A stretch of 22,450 nt of DNA, taken from NCBI GenBank assembly GCA_009746045.1, contig RPFO01000314.1, positions 1-22,450 of the forward strand. Reading direction: 5' to 3'. A model generated the notes under the pieces. The model did not search any database. It was not told the origin of the DNA and saw only the letters and a list, made by a program, of their open reading frames with translations. Source of the DNA: Mesostigma viride (taxonomy: Eukaryota > Streptophyta > Mesostigmatophyceae > Mesostigmatales > Mesostigmataceae). Positions 16,968 to 22,450 of the stretch are shown here, piece by piece (positions within the stretch are counted from its first letter, which is position 1; each line of letters opens with the position of its first letter). A program made the position numbers and the translations under genes.

Positions 16968-17755
16968 ATGGAGTTCCGCACCGTGCAGGGGTCTTCGGTG
17001 AAGTTGCTGGTAGAGTCTCTGAAGGAGCTGACCAACGACGTGAACGTCCGTTTTGACGCGGGCGGCGTGCACATCACGGCAATGGACGGGTGTCATTGCG
17101 CGCTCTTCCACGTGAGCCTGGGCGCGGACAAGATCGAGGAGTACTCTTGCACCCACAACTTCACAGTGGGGGTCAGCCTCCTGAATTTGCACAAGCTCAT
17201 CAAGAACATCACCACCAACGACGAGCTGGAACTCCGGCTGCGGGAGGACAAGCAGGAGCTGATGGAGATCAACATCGTGAACAAGCAGAAGAACACGCGC
17301 TGGTCCTACTCTATGAAGCTGCTGGACATCGACGAGAACTCCCTCGAGATTCCGGAGAAGGAGTACACGGTGGCCATCACGATGGTGAGCTCAGAGTTCC
17401 AGAAGATCTGCGGGACCTGGCGGTCGTTTCGGACACCGTCAAGGTGCGTTGCGAGGGGCGGCGAATCACCATGTCCTGCTCGGGCGACATCGGGGACTGC
17501 CAGCTGGAGATTGGGGAGGAGTTCCCCGAGATGGAGGTGGACGTGAAGGACGATTCCGACCCCATCCAGGAGGTGTACTCTTTGCGATACCTCTGCACCT
17601 TTTCCAAGGCCGCGGGACTGTGCAATAGCGTGCAGCTGTTCCTCAGCCACGACTACCCCATCATAGTCAAGTACAAGGTGGGCGACCTGGGCGTCCTCAT
17701 GTTCGCGCTGGCCCCCAAGATGGACAGCGGCTCCGGAGACGAAATGAACGAATAA
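16968..17755 (+). CDS. PCNA: PCNA sliding clamp, split by one frameshift
   Basis: PCNA forms the trimeric ring that tethers DNA polymerase and repair enzymes to DNA. The N-terminal domain begins MEFRTVQGSSVKLLVESLKE and contains ITAMDGCHCALFHV and VGVSLLNLHKLIK; the interdomain region includes SMKLLDIDENSLEIPEKEY. The first frame is interrupted just after EFQKIC, near 17410-17414 (a CGGG stretch). The homologous continuation, from DLAVVSDTVKV to the conserved VKYKVGDLGVLMFALAPKM, lies in the next frame and stops at 17755. The 788-nt span is exactly one base short of 263 codons, so a single missing base accounts for the break. The total of about 262 residues matches the family's usual ~260. 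If real, the frameshift would give a truncated clamp lacking its second half. The upstream AAAATATAACG near 16950 may be its promoter element. Confidence 0.93.
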
Positions 17756-17792
17756 TTCACCAGGTAGATTTAAAAAATGTTCTATACATGCA

Positions 17793-18743
17793 ATGGAACC
17801 AAAGTTCTGCACTCCGCCAGCATGCGAATTCGTGGTCGAAGGAGGACGAGGCCGGTGTCAGAGGCCTGACATCAGCAAACTCCTAGACAGATTGCCACCA
17901 GGCGCGACCGCGGATGACAACTGGGCGTGCGACCAGATCATGCGGGATGGGAGGCATTTTGACAGGAGGGCGCGCAGGGGAGAGGGAATGATACAGTGGC
18001 TACTTGAGGTCCCGGACGTCCCTGGAGAGATGGACGCGCGGTGGGAACGTGTTTTAGCCCAGGTCAAGAGGCTGTTCCCTCAAGGCATAGATTCCGAGCC
18101 CGACATTGATATCATGGCCCTTCCTCATAACGCGTACACAGTGTACGACATCATAAACCAAATCATGTTTGACGGCATGTTCCCCATACATCCAGAAATA
18201 TTAGACAAACACAATTATATGTTTGCATTAGGGGTTAAGAAACTGAAACTCCCAGGGTATATGGTGACCACCGTCCATCCGCTTGCCTTACGAAAATTTC
18301 ATCGCCCAGTCATATTCATCGACACCGACCGGTATAGGAAGTTGGCTCTCCACAACAAAGATTCCACCTTTATTTCCTGCCAATATGGTCGTGCATTTCC
18401 ACCTGGAAAACGGCCAAGTACTTTGGTCGCGTTTGTCACAAGTCTGGCGCATGAGATGATCCACATTCTCCACTGGTGGCTTGGGCATGGTGGCACGTGG
18501 CAGGGGCTGGGGCATGGCGAGGAGTTCTTAAAGCTCTCCAACCTCTTCCTAGGGAGAGGGGGGGACCAAGACACCCTAAACTGCTCTAATTTTGTTCTCC
18601 GGAGTGGAAAGTTCTGTGATGCGGAGAACAAAACGTGCTCCGCCCTAGGCCAGGGATCTGACGCCCGACCTTGCATCACGGTATCCGATGACACCGGGGG
18701 CTCCAAAAAGGCGCATCAGGGACGCAAGAGAGCCAGAGTTTAA
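17793..18743 (+). CDS. SprT-like zinc metalloprotease
   Basis: The protein has a SprT-type active site: HEMIH at 220-224 (His220, Glu221 catalytic, His224), then the third zinc ligand in HGEEF (His241). The sequence LVAFVTSLAHEMIH is typical of the family's core helix. In cells, SprT-like proteases such as SPRTN and Wss1 cleave proteins crosslinked to DNA during replication; that role is inferred here. The N-terminal ~110 residues hold a short Cys cluster (Cys6, Cys11, Cys22) and a helical region. The tail contains three Cys (263-281) and ends in a basic GRKRARV, which is NLS-like. I see no canonical PCNA-interacting peptide. It starts 37 bp after PCNA on the same strand, with CTATA 6 nt before the ATG, and meets VLTF3 tail to tail with an 18-bp gap. 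At 316 aa it is of ordinary length. Confidence 0.88.
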   Translation: MEPKFCTPPACEFVVEGGRGRCQRPDISKLLDRLPPGATADDNWACDQIMRDGRHFDRRARRGEGMIQWLLEVPDVPGEMDARWERVLAQVKRLFPQGIDSEPDIDIMALPHNAYTVYDIINQIMFDGMFPIHPEILDKHNYMFALGVKKLKLPGYMVTTVHPLALRKFHRPVIFIDTDRYRKLALHNKDSTFISCQYGRAFPPGKRPSTLVAFVTSLAHEMIHILHWWLGHGGTWQGLGHGEEFLKLSNLFLGRGGDQDTLNCSNFVLRSGKFCDAENKTCSALGQGSDARPCITVSDDTGGSKKAHQGRKRARV

Positions 18744-18761
18744 GCGATCACATTCGATTGA

Positions 18762-19871
18762 TCACACAACCCTGGCGGAGCTCGCGATGAACTCCCATCC
18801 GAGGCGTTTGCATATATTCTTCCAGATGTTGTCCTGCTCCCACAACTTGTCCCGGCTCTTGAGCAAGGGGAAGTGAGGCAAGAACTCGTCGTAGCCCTGC
18901 AGCTGGCACATCTTGTGGAGGCAGTAGCTGTAGTTTAAGAAATTTTTCCGCCCTTTGGGGACCACCTGCTCGAATGCTCCCTGCACCATCTTGAACATCG
19001 ACCTCAGCTTCTGCTCCTGCTCTTGCGTCATGGACGGGGGGGGCGTCCCGGACAGGATGTGGGTGAGCTGCACGCTGTGTTCAAAGTACTTGGACAGACG
19101 CAACTTGCGCAGGTACTTGCGGACCACGACCGGCGTGATCCGGCTCGTGTCGACCACGCGCGCCTTCTTGAACTCCACGCGCAGGCTCTCGACGACCTCC
19201 TCGGGGATGACAGACTTTTCCCGTGCGTGGAATTGGGCGAGCACCTCGTTGAAGTGGTTGATGCGTTTGTAGCAGTAGTCGGAGGTGTTCATAGAGGTGC
19301 CGTAGGAGACGTTCCTCTCCGTGTTCTCGGTGGCCGGCGCTGTGGTGCCGCACGCGGCACAGAGGAGCAGGGCCTCCTTGTGGTTCTCCACCATGTTGGT
19401 GTTGCACTTGGGACAGAACCCGTACAGATCGGCCGCGTTGTCCTGGCACAAGTCCAGGGTTACGCACTCCGAGAGAAAGGGGTACTTGGCGATGGCCTGC
19501 ATGAACGCCCGGAACATCTCTCCCCTGCCCCTCTTCCTGGCCCCGTATTCTTCCGCCCCTTTCGTCTCTCCTTCGGCCCTTTTGCGCTTGCTGCTATGAA
19601 ACGTCTGACTGTACTCGCTGTAGATGGGCATGACGTCCAGGAGGAAGGCGTCCATCTCCCCCGCCTCGATCCTGTTTATTTCGGCCTGGACCTTTCTTAG
19701 CTCCGTCCTCGCATCGAACCGCGCGTTCCATTCCGTCATCGGCGTCTCCTTGACGCGCCTCTCCAGCGTCTGGACAGATTCCTTCAAACGAGGCAGGCTC
19801 TGGATCCTCTCCTCCAAGATCCTCATGCAGTCCTGCATGGCCGCCTCCACGTTGTAGTGTGTCCCGGGCAT
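18762..19871 (-). CDS. VLTF3: VLTF3-like late transcription factor
   Basis: This is the homologue of poxvirus late transcription factor 3 (A2L family), a core nucleocytovirus gene that directs transcription of late, mostly virion, genes. It has a zinc ribbon with CPKC at 153-156 and CAAC at 172-175, then the highly conserved block from YCYKRINHFNEVLAQF (199-214) through KYLRKLRLSKYFEH (252-265) and FPLLKSRDKLWEQDNIWKNI (334-353). The N-terminal ~95 residues are predicted coiled coil, followed by a basic SSKRKRAEGE (NLS-like, about 93-102). The 369-aa frame is intact. The upstream gap is GC-rich with no ACTATA, which fits expression in an earlier class than the capsids. It is convergent with the SprT gene. 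Confidence 0.96.
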   Translation of the reverse strand: MPGTHYNVEAAMQDCMRILEERIQSLPRLKESVQTLERRVKETPMTEWNARFDARTELRKVQAEINRIEAGEMDAFLLDVMPIYSEYSQTFHSSKRKRAEGETKGAEEYGARKRGRGEMFRAFMQAIAKYPFLSECVTLDLCQDNAADLYGFCPKCNTNMVENHKEALLLCAACGTTAPATENTERNVSYGTSMNTSDYCYKRINHFNEVLAQFHAREKSVIPEEVVESLRVEFKKARVVDTSRITPVVVRKYLRKLRLSKYFEHSVQLTHILSGTPPPSMTQEQEQKLRSMFKMVQGAFEQVVPKGRKNFLNYSYCLHKMCQLQGYDEFLPHFPLLKSRDKLWEQDNIWKNICKRLGWEFIASSARVV

Positions 19872-19988
19872 CCTACTCTGGACGCTGCGAAAATGCGGTG
19901 ACGGACGACGCGCTGACAGTGGTTGGGGTGCGCTTACAGCAGGTGAGAAATTATCAATGCGAATGGTATCTCACGCCACCACCCGCAA

Positions 19989-20324
19989 ATGGAGCCGACC
20001 AACGCCACCCCACCGACACAGGCCGGCGCGGCGCAGAAGGGAAAGCGCCGAAGGACCTCAGAGGCGCCTGCTGAGCCAGTCAAGCCGCCAGTTATGAGCT
20101 CGTCCATCCCAGACATGAGCGTGGGGGACGTGCGCAAGTGCCTTAACCAGATCCGGCGAAAGGGGGCCAGCATCCAATGCCAGCACCTCTTGTTCAATGA
20201 CATGACGGCGGGCGAGTTCGCCCTCAAGTACGTGCTGGGAAACAGCACCAACCCCACCAAGAAGGGCGCAGGCTCAGGCTCGGGGTCTGCCTCATCCGCT
20301 GAGGAGGAAGGCGCGAGTGAATGA
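19989..20324 (+). CDS. 111-aa protein of unknown function with NLS-like motif
   Basis: I do not recognise this protein. Residues 1-40 are disordered, Pro/Ala/Thr-rich, with a basic GKRRRT at 18-23. Residues 42-85 form a plausible small helical domain (SVGDVRKCLNQIRRKG, then HLLFNDMTAGEFALKYVLG). The tail is Gly/Ser-rich then acidic. It is divergent from VLTF3 across 117 bp and convergent with the ~205-aa gene, with a hairpin-forming gap downstream. A small nuclear DNA- or chromatin-associated protein is possible but unsupported. Confidence 0.65.
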   Translation: MEPTNATPPTQAGAAQKGKRRRTSEAPAEPVKPPVMSSSIPDMSVGDVRKCLNQIRRKGASIQCQHLLFNDMTAGEFALKYVLGNSTNPTKKGAGSGSGSASSAEEEGASE

Positions 20325-20339
20325 CCGAGAGAAAAACTT

Positions 20340-20375
20340 AATTTGGTTTATGATGAATAAGGAATAAAACCAATT
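20340..20375. terminator. Imperfect hairpin between convergent genes
   Basis: AATTTGGTTTAT (20340-20351) and ATAAAACCAATT (20364-20375) are near-complementary inverted arms with about 12 nt between them, pairing TTGG with CCAA and TTTAT with ATAAA around one bulged base. An AATAAA lies at 20363-20368. It sits in the 58-bp gap between two converging genes. Palindromic hairpins as transcript ends are established for mimiviruses and some other giant viruses; here it is a candidate. Confidence 0.45.
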
Positions 20376-20382
20376 CAAGCAA

Positions 20383-21000
20383 TCAACCCATGTCCAAATC
20401 ATACATAGTGTCTAACATAGGGATGTAGGACTTCGCGTCTCCACGGGGGTAATGGCGCGTTATGCGCAATGTGTCTCGTCCATCCTCGTCCCCCCGGTCC
20501 ACGGTGTCTAGCACAAACCCGTTGAACATGCACATTGACTCTGCGTCCTCAAATGTGTACGCAAGCACCGCCATTTCGTCCAGCTTCTTCATCACATCAT
20601 CTTCAGAGGGGGGGCCAGCACCTTCCTCCTCGACGTCCGCCTCTATCATCCTGGCCAGGAGGCACACCTCCACATTGTCATCCTCCAAAACGTAGCGGCA
20701 AGTCCCCCTCCTGCCCTGGTCCGTAGCGTGCTCGTCTTCCCACAGAATCAGGGCGCACTGCTTGGCCAGATCGAGCGTCTCGAACGCCATCACGTGCGTC
20801 ATGGGGCGCACAAGGCTGCTCAGGCGGCGGTCCCTCTCCATGGTGTGGATGCCAAACAAAAGGGGGTACGGGGTCTGTTTGCCCACGAGGAACACGGTGC
20901 GGTCCCACAGGCTCTTTGGAGGCTTTCTCTCTTCCTGCCAGTCATCGGGTTGGGGCGGGGCACAAGCCACGGGGGATAACAAAGCGATCGGCATTGTCAT
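20383..21000 (-). CDS. ~205-aa acidic protein of unknown function
   Basis: I do not recognise this protein. The frame extends upstream to a TTG at 21033, but the first in-frame ATG is at 21000 (MTMPIALLSP; a second ATG two codons later), so I use 21000. It is soluble, acidic overall (for example ADVEEEGAGPPSEDD in the middle), and probably mixed alpha/beta, with HVMAFETLDLAKQCALILWE and AYTFEDAESMCMFNGFVLD as likely helix-strand units. No catalytic or metal-binding motif is visible. It is convergent with the 111-aa gene, 58 bp away. Frame integrity and codon bias resemble the neighbouring genes. Confidence 0.7.
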   Translation of the reverse strand: MTMPIALLSPVACAPPQPDDWQEERKPPKSLWDRTVFLVGKQTPYPLLFGIHTMERDRRLSSLVRPMTHVMAFETLDLAKQCALILWEDEHATDQGRRGTCRYVLEDDNVEVCLLARMIEADVEEEGAGPPSEDDVMKKLDEMAVLAYTFEDAESMCMFNGFVLDTVDRGDEDGRDTLRITRHYPRGDAKSYIPMLDTMYDLDMG

Positions 21001-21229
21001 TTGATAGGGTGACACATTTTTTTGCTCCGACAAACATAATATCTCCCTCTCCTACTAAACGAGAAGCCGATGAAAAAAGAGAAACGCGGCCACCGCTTGA
21101 ACAAGCGCTCTTCCAAAGGGGGGCCGCTTGCTGTCATAGGGGCGATTCTGATTTTGCCATCATACTGTACATCCTGTACCAGTCGCGTACACGGGGATTC
21201 TAAAAACGAACTCGTAAGATGTCCTCCAA

Positions 21230-21385
21230 ATGCCCTGCCGAGTGTGCAAAGCCCCCGTGGGCGACTACTTGTGTATCCTTTGTGCAGACCGCCTGGAGCA
21301 CGTGCTTGCCAGGGGGCATGTCCAATATTTCCTAGATGCCGCCGAACAGTGCGCCATGCACCTTTCACGGCGGGCGATTTTATGA
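21230..21385 (+). CDS. Small zinc-ribbon-like protein (51 aa), probably the front of a broken gene
   Basis: A 51-codon frame starts MPCRVCKAPVGDYLCILCAD, with two CxxC pairs (Cys3/Cys6 and Cys15/Cys18) spaced as in a small zinc-binding ribbon or RING-like half. A helical segment follows (HVLARGHVQYFLDAAEQC). The stop at 21383 overlaps the ATG of the next frame as ATGA. The continuation in that frame is protein-like, so a 1-base indel in one longer gene is as likely as two tiny genes. An alternative ATG at 21219 in another frame gives a Cys-rich 38-codon frame that looks less natural. Function unknown; zinc binding is inferred from the spacing. Confidence 0.5.
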   Translation: MPCRVCKAPVGDYLCILCADRLEHVLARGHVQYFLDAAEQCAMHLSRRAIL

Positions 21386-21516
21386 GGACCTACCTACAGC
21401 GCACGTGTGGCCACTACCAGGATTTTATACTGTTCACGGCGCGCGTGATCTACGCGAACAACACAGAGGCGATCAAGGAGATAGTGGGCGGTACAGAGGC
21501 AGGCACGCGTACCTGA
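21382..21516 (+). CDS. Probable continuation of the zinc-ribbon gene in the next frame
   Basis: The 44-codon frame beginning MRTYLQRTCGHYQDF continues with a helical stretch (FILFTARVIYANNTEAIKEI). It overlaps the stop of the preceding 51-codon frame by ATGA. It is best read as the second part of the same gene after an indel, or as a translationally coupled small gene. Its final eight codons may themselves be out of frame. No family is recognised. Confidence 0.35.
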   Translation: MRTYLQRTCGHYQDFILFTARVIYANNTEAIKEIVGGTEAGTRT

Positions 21517-21755
21517 TGGTGGTTGACGAGATATCCAGATTCGGGTCGTCCCATATCAAAGCCGTCCTTGCTACGAAGCGCCTAGTGTGTGCTACCAAGT
21601 CCCCGATCCTAGTACTAGCATCAAAAGACTGCAGACCCAGTGCTACCTGCAACTACCCTCGCCGACCTCGCCGCCTGCGGGAAGAAGCACGGAGGGGGGG
21701 GTGGACATGGCCGCCATCACACACAGGGCGTAAAGGTACTCCATCAGGGCAAGCT

Positions 21756-22450
21756 CTAGAACCAATAACACTTTCTAATAAATTCATCTTCATCACTGAA
21801 TCTGTATATATACACCTGGGCATACCTAGTTGGTTGGCCTTCTTAAGCTCCCTCTCCTTGGCCGCAAAGAGCTTCCGATATCATGGTCCGGACGCTGCGA
21901 TTTCTCCCCTTGCCCGGTACCCGCGCACACGTGATTTCTTCCGGCCGGCCCTCGCCCTCCCCTTGAACCACTTCCGAATGTCGTGGGTGTTCAGTCGACG
22001 CATCTCTCGCGCCCGAGTTTCCTCCGCCTCCGCCTCTGCCCTCCGTTTCGCTTCCACCCTCTTCCTCTCCTCCATTGAGCTTGCGCTCCTCTTGAACCGC
22101 AGGTATTCTCCTCGGCCTCCCTAGCCAGGGCGTTTTTGGTCTCCTCTTCCACCCAGGCGTCATACGCGGCGTCCTGGTTTTTGTAATTTCTCCAGGATGG
22201 AGACGTGTTCTGGCTTCACCCTATCCCTCGCCCGCTCCCTCGCCTTCATCAAAGCCTCGTGCGACGGCGTAGAGGACAGCAATTGGCGCAGGGTCAGGTA
22301 TCTCCGTTTCATTTTCTGCGAGCTCGGCTCAACGTGTTTCCATTTCCCGTGACAATCGAGGATACCTATCAACACAGCTTTCCGAAATGTCCACACAGCC
22401 CTCTAAAAGACACTGCATCCAATTTGTCCTGGTCGTCCTCGGACAGGGCC
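21756..22450 (-). pseudogene. Multiply interrupted gene for a basic, coiled-coil-rich protein, 5' end outside the window
   Basis: Protein-like stretches follow each other on the minus strand in changing frames: LSEDDQDKLDAVSFRG (from 22446), TFRKAVLIGILDCHGKWKHV to ARDRVKPEHVSILEKLQ, then NQDAAYDAWVEEETKNALAR, then RFKRSASSMEERKRVEAKRR to LNTHDIRKWFKGR, then KLFAAKERELKKANQLG, and a last piece RFSDEDEFIRKCYWF ending at a TAG at 21756-21758. Breaks lie near 22397-22412, 22178-22190, 22105-22110, 21881-21883 (in-frame TGA) and about 21800. The product would be highly charged and helical. I do not recognise it. Either the consensus is poor or this is a decayed gene; the apparent ATG/GTG starts inside it are not real starts. 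Confidence 0.5.

Noticed and set aside
18744-18764. GATCACA direct repeat in the SprT/VLTF3 gap
   Set aside because: Only 7 bp twice in a short gap; no evidence of function.
19023-19700. 225-codon plus-strand frame
   Set aside because: Antisense shadow of VLTF3.
20997-21368. 123-codon minus-strand frame and a 95-codon plus-strand frame (20916-21203)
   Set aside because: They overlap each other and neighbouring genes. Only the last ~20 codons of the plus frame look protein-like, possibly after an indel in the G6 run near 21118, too weak to call.
21336-22124. 262-codon plus-strand frame at the right end
   Set aside because: Most of it is antisense to the broken minus-strand gene; only a short stretch near 21520-21620 looks protein-like, and the minus strand is equally open there.

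Overview
The window looks like a piece of a large eukaryotic DNA virus of the phylum Nucleocytoviricota, read from a free viral genome or from a copy integrated in a protist or algal chromosome. The right-hand 16 kb (about 6150-22450) is densely coding, intron-free and uses both strands with short gaps. It carries family hallmarks: three paralogous double jelly-roll major capsid proteins (MCPs), a PCNA sliding clamp, a VLTF3-like late transcription factor, a SprT-like metalloprotease and a KilA-N protein. I cannot assign a family from the sequence alone.

The left-hand 6.1 kb is different. It has no gene I can support. It holds a GC-rich degenerate repeat block (1-620), a mixed-composition stretch with an old ~70-bp duplication (621-2146), an octanucleotide satellite of GTCTTCAC type with a ~150-bp higher-order period (2147-3520), a CAG microsatellite (4053-4188), a second octanucleotide satellite of GGCTGCGT type (4419-5482), and an AT-richer stretch with AATAAA signals (5483-6149). 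This could be host chromosome beside an endogenous virus, or the repetitive end of a linear viral genome.

Layout of the viral part. A co-directional minus-strand cluster runs from 14252 down to 6150: MCP2, a KilA-N/nuclease-like protein, an 804-aa and a 417-aa beta-rich protein that share a repeated domain, then MCP1. MCP2 and the divergent MCP3 are transcribed apart from a 104-bp shared promoter region. Beyond MCP3 come an acidic protein (-), a 90-aa protein (+), PCNA (+), the SprT-like protease (+), VLTF3 (-), a 111-aa protein (+), a ~205-aa protein (-), a small zinc-ribbon-like protein (+) and the broken, incomplete minus-strand gene at the right edge. The left cluster looks like a virion-structure module under late control; the right part looks like DNA replication, repair and late transcription.

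Reading-frame damage is patchy. MCP1 has about five indels in its last ~100 codons, PCNA has one, and the genes after 21.2 kb have several, while MCP2, MCP3, VLTF3, SprT and the beta-rich proteins are open throughout. Many breaks fall in short homopolymers, so consensus error and real decay of an endogenous copy are both possible.
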